The position numbers and the translations under genes were made by a program. Of a stretch of 64,000 nt of DNA, positions 12,808 to 25,170 are shown piece after piece (the stretch's first letter is position 1; each line of letters begins with the position of its first letter). The notes beneath the pieces are model-generated. The model saw only the letters and a list, made by a program, of their open reading frames with translations, did not search any database and had not been told where the DNA came from. Source of the DNA: Hippophae tibetana (taxonomy: Eukaryota > Streptophyta > Magnoliopsida > Rosales > Elaeagnaceae). Location of the stretch: positions 50,392,843 through 50,456,842 of the forward strand of contig CM072810.1 in NCBI GenBank assembly GCA_037013495.1, read 5' to 3'.

Positions 12808-15800
12808 GATAAATTTTTACTCCGTTATCGAAACAACAATTATAATATATCAAAATGAAGCCCATACCGATTCAAACAATCTGATTTGACCCCAAAAAGG
12901 AAACACATTTTTGTACGCAAATTCCATCGTTTACATCATTTACCGAGGGTTTTAAGTGTTTGTCTAACAATTTCCGTTGTACTTACTTTTTATTTTATTC
13001 AAAAGTGCCGTAAAGGAGATTTTGGTGCAAACAAAGGGTTCTTTATTTATGAGTTCAATCAATAACTATGCTTCCAAATAACAAATAAGGGAAGACAAAA
13101 GGAAAGGAGGTAGTGTTCACATTTTAAAAAAGAATAAAACATTTGATAAATCGCAATTTCAACTTTAAAAGATGATAACTTTTGACTCGGGTATTGAAAC
13201 GACTATATTATTATATGAAATGGAAGCTCTTAGCGATTCAAACAATGTGAGATAGCCTCAAATTTGGAATATCATTTGTGTACCTAAATTTCCCCATTTA
13301 CATCATTTATTAAGGGTTTTTAGTTTTTTGCCCACCATTTTCGTTGTACTTACTTACGATTTTATTCAAAAGATCCATAAAGGAGATATTGGTGCAAACA
13401 AAGGGTCCGTTTATTTATGTGTTCAATCCCTATATATTCTTCCAAAAAAAAAGAGTAAATAAAAAGGAAAAGGCTACTGTTCCCATTTAAAAAAGGAACA
13501 AAACATTTGATAAATCGGAGTTCCAACTTTAAACGACGATAAAGTTTTCCATGCATATCGAGACAAATATTATAATATATCAAATTGAATATCGTACCGA
13601 TTCAAACCATCTGATTTGGCCCCATAGAGGAACAACATATTTGTACGCAAATTCCATCGTTTACATCATTTACCGAGGGTTTTAAGTGTTTGTGTCATCA
13701 TTTCTGTTGTACTTACTTTCTATTATATTGAAAAGATCCGTAAAGGAGATATTTCTCCAAAACAATTGAACTTTATTTATGTGTTAAACCAATATATATT
13801 CTTCCAAAAAAATATAAGAAAAATGAAAGGAAAAGGCTATTGTTCCCATTTTAAAAAGGAACAAAACATTTGATAAATCAGAGTTCCAACATTAAAGGAC
13901 GATAAATTTTTACTCCGTTATCGAAACAACAATTATAATATATCAAAATGAAGCCCATACCGATTCAAACAATCTGATTTGACCCCAAAAATGAAACACA
14001 TTTTTGTACGCAAATTCCATCGTTTACATCATTTACCTAGGGTTTTAAGTGTTTGTCTAACAATTTCCGTTGTACTTACTTTTTATTTTATTCAAAAGTG
14101 CCGTAAAGGAGATTTTGGTGCAAACAAAGGGTTCTTTATTTATGAGTTCAATCAATATCTATGCTTCCAAATAACAAATAAGGGAAGAGAAAAAGAAAGG
14201 AGGTATTGTTCACATTTTAAAAAAGAATAATACATTTGATAAATCGCAATTTCAACTTTAAAAGATGATAACTTTTGACTCGGGTATTTAAACGACTATA
14301 TTATTATATGAAATCGAAGCTCTTAGCGATTCACACAATGTGAGATGGCCTCAAATTTGGAATATCATTTTTGTACCTAAATTTCCCCGTTTACATCATT
14401 TATTGAGGGTTTTTAGTTTTTTCCCACCATTTCCGTTATACTTACTTTCGATTTTATTCAAAAGATCCGTAAAGGAGATATTGGTGCAAACAAAGGGTCC
14501 GTTTATTTATGTGTTCAATCCCTATATATTCTTCCAAAAAAAAGAGTAAATAAAAAGGAAAAGGCTACTGTTCCCATTTAAAAAAGGAACAAAACATTTG
14601 AAAAATCGGACTTCCAGCTTTAAACGACGATAAAGTTTTACATGCATATCGAGACAAATATTATTATATATCAAATTGAATATCGTACCGATTCAAACCA
14701 TCTGATTTGGCCCAATAGAGGAACAACATATTTGTACGCAAATTCCATCGTTTACATCATTTACCGAGGGTTTTAAGTGTTTGTCTCATCATTTCTGTTG
14801 TACATACTTTCTATTATATTGAAAAGAGCCGTAAAGGAGATATTTCTCCAAACAAATTGTACTTTATTTATGTGTTAAACCAATATATATTCTTCCAATA
14901 AAATATGAGAAAAGTGAAAGGAAAAGGCTATTGTTCCCATTTTAAAAAGGAACAAAACATTTGATAAATCGGAGTTCCAACATTAAAGGACGATAAATTT
15001 TTACTCCTTTATCGAAACAACAATTATAATATATCAAAATGATGCCCATACCGATTCAAACAATCTGATTTGACCCCAAAAATGAAACACATTTTTGTAC
15101 GCAAATTCCATTGTTTACATCATTTATCGAGGGTTTTAAGTGTTTGTCTAACAATTTCCGTTGTACTTACTTTTTATTTTATTCAAAAGTGCCGTAAAGG
15201 AGATTTTGGTGCAAAAAAAGGGTTCTTTATTTATGAGTTCAATCAATATCTATGCTTCCAAATAACAAATAAGGGAAGAGAAAAAGAAAGGAGGTACTGT
15301 TCACAATTTAAAAAAGAATGAAACATTTGATAAATCACAATTTCAACTTTAAAAGATGATAACTTTTGACTCGGGTATTGAAACGACTATATTATTATAT
15401 GAAATCGAAGCTCTTAGCGATTCACATAATGTGAGATGGCCTCAAATTTGGAATATCATTTTTGTACCTAAATTTCCCCATTTACATCATTTATTAAGGG
15501 TTTTTAGTTTTTTGCCCACCATTTGCGTTGTACTTACTTACGATTTTATTCAAAAGATCCGTAAAGGGGATATTGGTGCAAACAAAGGGTCCGTTTATTT
15601 ATGTGTTCAATCCCTATATATTCTTCCAAAAAAAAGAGTAAATAAAAAGGAAAAGGCTACTGTTCCCATTTAAAAAAGGAACAAAACATTTGATAAATCG
15701 GACTTCCCACTTTAAACGACGATAAAGTTTTCCATGCATATCGAGACAAATATTATAATATATCAAATTGAATATCGTACCGATTCAAACCATCTGATTT

Positions 15801-16811
15801 GGCCCCATAGAGGAACAACATATTTGTATGCAAATTCTATCGTTTACGTCATTTACCCAGAGTTTTAAGTGTTTGTCTCACCATTTCCGTTGTACTTACT
15901 TTCTATTATATTGAAAAGAGCCTTAAAGGAGATATTTCTCCAAACAAATTGCTCTTTATTTATGTGTTAAACCAATATATATTCTTCCAAAAAAATATGA
16001 GAAAAGTGAAAGGAAAAGGCTATTGTTCCCATTTTAAAAAGGAACAAAACATTTGATAAATCAGAGTTACAACATTAAAGGACGATAAATTTTTACTCCT
16101 TTATCGAAGCAACAATTATAATATATCAAAATGAAGCGCGTACCGATTCAAACAATCTGATTTGACCCCAAAAAGGAAACACATTTTTGTACGCAAATTC
16201 CATCGTTTACATCATTTACCGAGGGTTTTAAGTGTTTGTCTCACAATTTCCGTTGTACTTACTTTTTATTTTATTCAAAAGTGCCGTAAAGGAGATTTTG
16301 GTGCAAACAAAGGGTTCTTTATTTATGAGTTCAATCAATATCTATGCTTCCAAATAACAAATAAGGGAAGACAAAAGGAAAGGAGGTAGTGTTCACATTT
16401 TAAAAAAGAATAAAACATTTGATAAATCGCAATTTCAACTTTAAAAGATGATAACTTTTGACTCGGGTATTGAAAGACTATATTATTATATGAAACCGAA
16501 GCTCTTAGCGATTCACACAATATGAGATGGCCACAAATTTGGAATATCATTTTTGTACCTAAATTTCACCATTTACATCATTTATTGAGGGTTTTTAGTT
16601 TTTTCCCACCATTTCCGTTGTACTTACTTTCGATTTTATTCAAAAGATCCGTAAGGGAGATATTGGTGCAAACAAAGGGTCCGTTAATTTATGTGTTCAA
16701 TCCCTATATATTCTTCCAAAAAAAATGAGCAAAGAAAAAGGAAAAGGCTACTATTCCCATTTAAAAAAAGAACAAAACATTTGATAAATCGGAGTTCCAA
16801 CTTTAAACGAC
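12808..16811 (+). repeat. Diverged A-B-C trimers between HOR-alpha and HOR-beta
   Basis: About 3.7 trimers keep the A-B-C order and near-1092-bp spacing, with A starts at 13174, 14267, 15358 and 16450. They carry private changes and do not repeat one another as a larger unit: TGAGATAGCCTC near 13250, TTTGTGTACC near 13277, CATTTGAAAAATCGG near 14597, GGGGATATTGG near 15567, and a one-base loss in TTGAAAGACTAT near 16470. Higher divergence between neighbours is what older or less homogenised satellite at the edge of a HOR block looks like. Confidence 0.85.
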
Positions 16812-17174
16812 GATAAAGTTTTACATGCATATCGAGACAACTATTATAATATATCAAATTGAATATCGTACCGATTCAAACCATCTGATTTGGCCCCATT
16901 GAGGAACAACATATTTGTATGCAAATTCCATCGTTTACATCATTTACCGAGGGTTTTAAGTGTTTGTCTCATCATTTCTGTTGTACTTACTTTCTATTAT
17001 ATTGAAAAGATCCGTAAAGGAGATATTTCTCCAAACAAATTGTACTTTATTTATGTGTTAAACCAATATATATTCTTCCAATAAAATATGAGAAAAGTGA
17101 AAGGAAAAGGCTATTGTTCCCATTTTAAAAAGGAACAAAACATTTGATAAATCGGAGTTACAACATTAAAGGAC

Positions 17175-17538
17175 GATAAATTTTTACTCCTTTATCGAAA
17201 CAACAATTATAATATATCAAAATGAAGCCCATACCGATTCAAACAATCTGATTTGACCCCAAAAAGGAAACACATTTTTGTACGCAAATTCCATCGTTTA
17301 CATCATTTACCGAGGGTTTTAAGTGTTTGTCTAACAATTTCCGTTGTACTTACTTTCGATTTTATTCAAAAGATCCGTAAAGGAGATTTTGGTGCACAAA
17401 CAAAGGGTTCTTTATTTATGTGTTCAATACATATATATTCTTCCAAAACAAATGAGTAAAGAAAAAGGAAAAGGCTACTGTTCCCATTTAAAAAAGGAAC
17501 AAAACATTTGATAAATCGGAGTTCCAACTTTAAACGAC
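17175..17538 (+). repeat. Recombinant C/A monomer (HOR-beta copy 1, first)
   Basis: A 364-bp monomer that starts as type C (GATAAATTTTTACTCC, AAATGAAGCCC, GTCTAACAATTTCCG) and switches near 17345-17360 to type A (ACTTTCGATTTTATTC, AGATCCGTAAAGG, GGTGCACAAACAAAGGG, TTCAATACATATATA). The switch falls in CGTTGTACTTACTTT, shared by all types. One C-like base remains after the switch (GGAGATTTTGG). It is followed directly by B, so this step skips an A boundary and leaves a two-monomer H-B unit. Confidence 0.92.
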
Positions 17539-17652
17539 GATAAAGTTTTACATGCATATCAAGACAACTATTATAATATATCAAATTGAAGATCGTACCG
17601 ATTCAAACCATCTGATTTGGCCCCATAGAGGAACAACATATTTGTACGCAAA

Positions 17653-17668
17653 TTCCATCGTTTACCGA
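17653..17668 (+). other. 9-bp deletion in a B monomer (HOR-beta copy 1)
   Basis: The usual CATCGTTTACATCATTTACC is reduced to CATCGTTTACC, losing nine bases between two TTTAC words. The deletion makes this B monomer 354 bp (17539-17892). The direct TTTAC repeat suggests a slippage or microhomology deletion. Confidence 0.92.
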
Positions 17669-18987
17669 GGGTTTTAAGTGTTTGTCTCACCATTTCCGTT
17701 GTACTTACTTTCTATTTTATTGAAAAGAGCCGTAAAGGAGATATTTCTCCAAACAAATTGTACTTTATTTATGTGTTAAACCAATATATATTCTTCCAAA
17801 AAAATATAAGAGAAGTGAAAGGAAAAGGCTATTGTTCCCATTTTATAAAGGAACAAAACATTTGATAAATTGGAGTTCCAACATTAAAGGACGATAAATG
17901 TTTACTCCGTTATCCAAACAACAATTATAATATATCAAAATGAAGCCCATACCGATTCAAACAATCTGATTTGACCCCAAAAAGGAAACACATTTTTGTA
18001 CGCAAATTCCATCGTTTACATCATTTACCGAGGGTTTTAAGTGTTTTGTCTAACAATTTCCGTTGTACTTACTTTTTATTTTATTCAAAAGTGCCGTAAA
18101 GGAGATTTTGGTGCAAACAAAGGGTTCTTTATTTAGGAGTTCAATCAATATCTATGCTTCCAAATAACAAATAAGGGAAGAGAAAAAGAAAGGAGGTACT
18201 GTTCACATTTTAAAATAGAATAAAACATTTGATAAATCGCAATTTCAACTTAAAAAGATGATAACTTTTGACTCGGGTATTGAAACGACTATATTATTAT
18301 ATGAAATCGAAGCTCTTAGCGATTCACACAATGTGAGATGGCCTCAAATTTGGAATATCATTTTTGTACCTAAATTTCACAATTTACATCATTTATTGAG
18401 GGTTTTTAGTTTTTTGCCCACCATTTGCGTTGTACTTACTTTCGATTTTATTCAAAAGATCCGTAAAGAAGATATTGGTGCACAAACAAAGGGTTCTTTA
18501 TTTATGTGTTCAATACATATATATTCTTCCAAAAAAAATGAGTAAAGAAAAAGGAAAAGGCTACTGTTCCAATTTAAAAAAGGAACAAAACATTTGATAA
18601 ATCGGAGTTCCAACTTTAAACGACGATAAAGTTTTACATGCATATCAAGACAACTATTATAATATATCAAATTGAAGATTGTACCGATTCAAACCATCTG
18701 ATTTGGCCCCATAGAGGAACAACATATTTGTACGCAAATTCCATCGTTTACATCGTTTACCGAGGGTTTTAAGTGTTTGTCTCACCATTTCCGTTGTACT
18801 TACTTTCTATTTTATTGAAAAGAGCCGTAAAGGAGTTATTTCTCCAAACAAATTGTACTTTATTTATGTGTTAAACCAATATATATTCTTCCAAAAAAAT
18901 ATAAGAGAAGTGAAAGGAAAAGGCTATTGTTCCCATTTTATAAAGGAACAAAACATTTGATAAATTGGAGTTCCAACATTAAAGGAC

Positions 18988-19351
18988 GATAAATGTTTAC
19001 TCCGTTATCGAAACAACAATTATAATATATCAAAATGAAGCCCATACCGATTCAAAAAATCTGATTTGACCCCAAAAAGGAAACACATTTTTGTACGCAA
19101 ATTCCATCGTTTACTTCATTTACCGAGGGTTTTAAGTGTTTGTCTAACAATTTCCATTGTACTTACTTTCGATTTTATTCAAAAGATCCGTAAAGGAGAT
19201 TTTGGTGCACAAACAAAGGGTTCTTTATTTATGTGTTCAATACATATATATTCTTCCAAAACAAATGAGTAAAGAAAAAGGAAAAGGCTACTGTTCCCAT
19301 TTAAAAAAGGAACAAAACATTTGATAAATCGGAGTTCTAACTTTAAACGAC
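18988..19351 (+). repeat. Recombinant C/A monomer (HOR-beta copy 1, second)
   Basis: Same structure and breakpoint as the monomer at 17175, 1813 bp (five monomers) downstream. It has private changes ATTCAAAAAATCTG near 19053, GTTTACTTCATTTACC near 19111 and AATTTCCATTGTAC near 19150. The shared breakpoint means one crossover followed by duplication rather than two independent events. Confidence 0.92.
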
Positions 19352-22300
19352 GATAAAGTTTTACATGCATATCAAGACAACTATTATAATATATCAAATT
19401 GAAGATCGTACCGATTCAAACCATCTGATTTGGCCCCATAGAGGAACAACATATTTGTACGCAAATTCCATCGTTTACATCGTGTACTGAGGGTTTTAAG
19501 TGTTTGTATCAACATTTCCGTTGTACTTACTTTCTATTTTATTGAAAAGAGCCGTAAAGGAGATATTTCTCCAAACAAATTGTACTTTATTTATGTGTTA
19601 AACCAATATATATTCTTCCAAAAAAATATAAGAGAAGTGAAAGGAAAAGGCTATTGTTCCCATTTTATAAAGGAACAAAACATTTGATAAATTTGAGTTC
19701 CAACATTAAAGGACGATAAATGTTTACTCCGTTATCGAAACAACAATTATAATATATCAAAATGAAGCCCATACCGATTCAAACAATCTGATTTGACCCC
19801 AAAAAGGAAACACATTTTTGTACGCAAATTCCATCGTTTACATCATTTACCGAGGGTTTTAAGTGTTTGTCTAACAATTTCCGTTGTACTTACTTTTTAT
19901 TTTATTCAAAAGTGCCGTAAAGGAGATTTTGGTGTAAACAAAGGGTTCTTTATTTATGCGTTCAATCAATATCTATGCTTCCAAAAAACAAATACGGGAA
20001 GAGAAAAAGAAAGGAGGTACTGTTCAGATTTTAAAAAAGAATAAAACATTTGATAAATCGCAATTTCAACTTTAAAAGATGATAACTTTTGACTCGGGTA
20101 TTGAAATGACTATATTAGTATATGAAATCGAAGCTCTTAGCGATTCACACAATATGAGATGGCCTCAAATTTGGAATATCATTTTTGTACCTAAATTTCA
20201 CCTTTTACATCATTTATTGAGGGTTTTTAGTTTTTTCCCACCATTTGCGTTTTACTTACTTTCGATTTTATTCAAAAGATCCGTAAAGGAGATATTGGTG
20301 CAAACAATGGGTCCGTTTATTTATGTGTTCAATCCCTATATATTCTTCCAAAGAAAAAATGAGTAAAGGAAAAGGAAAAGGCTACTGTTCCCATTTAAAA
20401 AAGGAACAAAACATTTGATAAATCGGAGTTCTAACTTTAAACGACGATCAAGTTTTACATGCATATTGAGACAATTATTATAATATATCAAATTGAAGAT
20501 CGTACCGATTCAAACCATCTGATTTGGCCCCATAGGGGAACAACATACTTGTACGCAAATTCCATCGTTTACATCATTACCCGAGGGTTTTAAGTGTTTG
20601 TCGCACCATTTCCGTTGTACTTACTTTCTATTATATTGAAAAGAGCCGTAAAGGAGATATTTCTCCAAAAAAATTGTACTTTATTTATGTGTTAAACCAA
20701 TATATATTCTTCCAAAAAAATATAAGAGAAGTGAAAGGAAAAGGCTATTGTTCCCATTTTAAAAAGGAACAAAACATTTGATAAATCGGAGTTCCAACAT
20801 TAAAGGACGATAAATTTTTACTGTGTTATCGAAACAACTATTATAATATATCAAAATGAAGCCCGTACCGATTCAAACAATCTGATTTTTCCCCAAAAAG
20901 GAACCACATTTTTGTACGCAAATTCCATCGTTTACATCATTTACCGAGGGTTTTAAGTGTTTGTCTCACAATTTCCGTTGTACTTACTTTCTATTTTATT
21001 CAAAAGTGCCGTAAAGAAGATTTTGGTGCAAACAAAGGGTTCTTTATTTATGCATTCAATCAATATCTATGCTTCCAAAGAACAAATTAGGGAAGGGAAA
21101 AAGAAATGAGGTACTGTTCACATTATAAAAGAGAATAAAACATTTGATAAATCGCAATTTCAACTTTAAAAGATGATAAATTTTGACTCGGGTATTGAAA
21201 CGACTATATTAGTATATGAAACCGAAGCTCTTAGCGATTCACACAATATGAGATGGCCTCAAATTTGGAATATCATTTTTGTACCTAAATTTCACCTTTT
21301 ACATCATTTATTGAGGGTTTTTAATTTTTTCCCACCATTTGCGTTGTACTTACTTTCGATTTTATTCAAAAGATCCGTAAAGGAGATATTGGTGCAAACA
21401 ATGGGTCCGTTTATTTATGTGTTCAATCCCTATATATTCTTCCAAAGAAAAAATGAGTAAAGAAAAAGGAAAAGGCTACTGTTCCCATTTAAAAAAGGAA
21501 CAAAACATTTGATAAATCGGAGTTCTAACTTCAACCGACGATAAAGTTTTACATGCATATCGAGACAACAATTATAATATATCAAATTGAAGATCGTACC
21601 GGTTCAAACCATCTGATTTGGCCCCATAGAGGAACAACATATTTGTACGCAAATTCCATCGTTTACATCATTTACCGAGGGTTTTAAGTGTTTGTCTCAC
21701 CATTTCCGTTGTACTTACTTTCTATTTTATTGAAAAGAGCCGTAAAGGAGATATTTCTCCAAACAAATTGTACTTTATTTATGTGTTAAACCAATATATA
21801 TTCTTCCAAAAAAATATAAGAAAAGTGAAAGGAAAAGGCTATTATTCCCATTTTAAAAAGGAACAAAACATTTGATAAATCGGAGTTCCAACATTAAAGG
21901 ACGATACATTTTTACTCTGTTATCGAAACAACTATTATAATATATCAAAATGAAGCCCGTACCGATTCAAACAATCTGATTTGGCCCCAAAAAGGAACCA
22001 CATTTTTGTACGCAAATTCCATCGTTTACATCATTTACCGAGGGTTTTAAGGGTTTGTCTAACAATTTATGTTGTACTTACATTCTATTTTATTCAAAAG
22101 TGCCGTAAAGGAGATTTTGGTGCAAACAAAGGGTTCTTTATTTATGCGTTCAATCAATATCTATGCTTCCAAATAACAAATAAGGGAAGAGAAAAAGAAA
22201 GGAGGTACTGTTCCCATTTTAAAAAAGAATAAAACCTTTGATAAATCGCAATTTCAACTTTAAAAGATTCTAACTTTTGACTCTGGTATTGAAACGACTA

Positions 22301-22993
22301 TATTATTATATGCAATCGAAGCTCTTAGCGATTCACACAATGTGAGATGGCCTCAAATTTGGAATATCATTTTTGTACCTAAATTTCCCCATTTACATAA
22401 ATTATTAAGGGTTTTTAGTTTTTTGCCCACCATTTGCGTTGTACTTACTTACGATTTTATTCAAAAGATCCTTAAAGGAGATATTGGTGCAAACAAAGGG
22501 TTCTTTATTTATGTGTTCAATCCCTATATATTCTTCCAAAAAAATGAGCAAAGAAAAAGGAAAAGGCTACTATTCCCATTTAAAAATGGAACAAAACATT
22601 TGATAAATCGGAGTTCGAACTTTAAACGACGATAAAGTTTTACATGCATATCGAGACAACTATTATAATATATCAAATTGAATATCGTACCGATTCAAAC
22701 CATCTGATTTGGCCCCATTGAGGAACAACATATTTGTATGCAAATTCCATCGTTTACATCATTTACCGAGGGTTTTAAGTGTTTGTCTCATCATTTCTGT
22801 TGTACTTACTTTCTATTATATTGAAAAGATCCGTAAAGGAGATATTTCTCCAAACAAATTGTACTTTATTTATGTGTTAAACCAATATATATTCTTCCAA
22901 TAAAATATGAGAAAAGTGAAAGGAAAAGGCTATTGTTCCCATTTTAAAAAGGAACAAAACATTTGATAAATAGGAGTTACAACATTAAAGGAC

Positions 22994-23357
22994 GATAAAT
23001 TTTTACTCCTTTATCGAAACAACAATTATAATATATCAAAATGAAGCCCATACCGATTCAAACAATCTGATTTGACCCCAAAAAGGAAACACATTTTTGT
23101 ACGCAAATTCCATCGTTTACATCATTTACCGAGGGTTTTAAGTGTTTGTCTAACAATTTCCGTTGTACTTACTTTCGATTTTATTCAAAAGATCCGTAAA
23201 GGAGATTTTGGTGCACAAACAAAGGGTTCTTTATTTATATGTTCAATACATATATATTCTTCCAAAACAAATGAGTAAAGAAAAAGGAAAAGGCTACTGT
23301 TCCCATTTAAAAAAGGAACAAAACATTTGATAAATCGGAGTTCCAACTTTAAACGAC
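22994..23357 (+). repeat. Recombinant C/A monomer (HOR-beta copy 2, first)
   Basis: The 5819-bp counterpart of the hybrid at 17175, differing by TTTATATGTTC near 23236. Same C-to-A switch in the shared central block. Confidence 0.92.
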
Positions 23358-23471
23358 GATAAAGTTTTACATGCATATCAAGACAACTATTATAATATAT
23401 CAAATTGAAGATCGTACCGATTCAAACCATCTGATTTGGCCCCATAGAGGAACAACATATTTGTACGCAAA

Positions 23472-23487
23472 TTCCATCGTTTACCGA
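23472..23487 (+). other. 9-bp deletion in a B monomer (HOR-beta copy 2)
   Basis: The same 9-bp deletion as at 17653, exactly 5819 bp downstream. It is found nowhere else in the window, making it a clean tag for HOR-beta copies. Confidence 0.92.
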
Positions 23488-24806
23488 GGGTTTTAAGTGT
23501 TTGTCTCACCATTTCCGTTGTACTTACTTTCTATTTTATTGAAAAGAGCCGTAAAGGAGATATTTCTCCAAACAAATTGTACTTTATTTATGTGTTAAAC
23601 CAATATATATTCTTCCAAAAAAATATAAGAGAAGTGAAAGGAAAAGGCTATTGTTCCCATTTTATAAAGGAACAAAACATTTGATAAATTGGAGTTCCAA
23701 CATTAAAGGACGATAAATGTTTACTCCGTTATCCAAACAACAATTATAATATATCAAAATGAAGCCCATACCGATTCAAACAATCTGATTTGACCCCAAA
23801 AAGGAAACACATTTTTGTACGCAAATTCCATCGTTTACATCATTTACCGAGGGTTTTAAGTGTTTTGTCTAACAATTTCCGTTGTACTTACTTTTTATTT
23901 TATTCAAAAGTGCCGTAAAGGAGATTTTGGTGCAAACAAAGGGTTCTTTATTTATGAGTTCAATCAATATCTATGCTTCCAAATAACAAATAAGGGAAGA
24001 GAAAAAGAAAGGAGGTACTGTTCACATTTTAAAATAGAATAAAACATTTGATAAATCGCAATTTCAACTTAAAAAGATGATAACTTTTGACTCGGGTATT
24101 GAAACGACTATATTATTATATGAAATCGAAGCTCTTAGCGATTCACACAATGTGAGATGGCCTCAAATTTGGAATATCATTTTTGTACCTAAATTTCACA
24201 ATTTACATCATTTATTGAGGGTTTTTTGTTTTTTGCCCACCATTTGCGTTGTACTTACTTTCGATTTTATTCAAAAGATCCGTAAAGAAGATATTGGTGC
24301 ACAAACAAAGGGTTCTTTATTTATGTGTTCAATACATATATATTCTTCCAAAAAAAATGAGTAAAGAAAAAGGAAAAGGCTACTGTTCCAATTTAAAAAA
24401 GGAACAAAACATTTGATAAATCGGAGTTCCAACTTTAAACGACGATAAAGTTTTACATGCATATCAAGACAACTATTATAATATATCAAATTGAAGATCG
24501 TACCGATTCAAACCATCTGATTTGGCCCCATAGAGGAACAACATATTTGTACGCAAATTCCATCGTTTACATCGTTTACCGAGGGTTTTAAGTGTTTGTC
24601 TCACCATTTCCGTTGTACTTACTTTCTATTTTATTGAAAAGAGCCGTAAAGGAGTTATTTCTCCAAACAAATTGTACTTTATTTATGTGTTAAACCAATA
24701 TATATTCTTCCAAAAAAATATAAGAGAAGTGAAAGGAAAAGGCTATTGTTCCCATTTTATAAAGGAACAAAACATTTGATAAATTGGAGTTCCAACATTA
24801 AAGGAC

Positions 24807-25170
24807 GATAAATGTTTACTCCGTTATCGAAACAACAATTATAATATATCAAAATGAAGCCCATACCGATTCAAAAAATCTGATTTGACCCCAAAAAGGA
24901 AACACATTTTTGTACGCAAATTCCATCGTTTACTTCATTTACCGAGGGTTTTAAGTGTTTGTCTAACAATTTCCATTGTACTTACTTTCGATTTTATTCA
25001 AAAGATCCGTAAAGGAGATTTTGGTGCACAAACAAAGGGTTCTTTATTTATGTGTTCAATACATATATATTCTTCCAAAACAAATGAGTAAAGAAAAAGG
25101 AAAAGGCTACTGTTCCCATTTAAAAAAGGAACAAAACATTTGATAAATCGGAGTTCCAACTTTAAACGAC
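24807..25170 (+). repeat. Recombinant C/A monomer (HOR-beta copy 2, second)
   Basis: The 5819-bp counterpart of the hybrid at 18988, with the same private changes (ATTCAAAAAATCTG, GTTTACTTCATTTACC), confirming that both hybrids were present before the HOR was duplicated. Confidence 0.92.

Larger units (their letters stand above)
16812..22630 (+). repeat. HOR-beta copy 1 (5819 bp, 16 monomers)
   Basis: Landmarks from about 16.7 kb to 22.6 kb recur exactly 5819 bp downstream. Counting from 17175 the order is H B C A B H B C A B C A B C A B, where H is a recombinant C/A monomer; the measured lengths add up to 5819 bp. The first B after H is 354 bp through a 9-bp deletion, and the C that follows is 367 bp through an extra T (AGTGTTTTGTC). 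Private differences from copy 2 include TTTATTTAGGAG near 18131 against TTTATTTATGAG. Confidence 0.92.
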
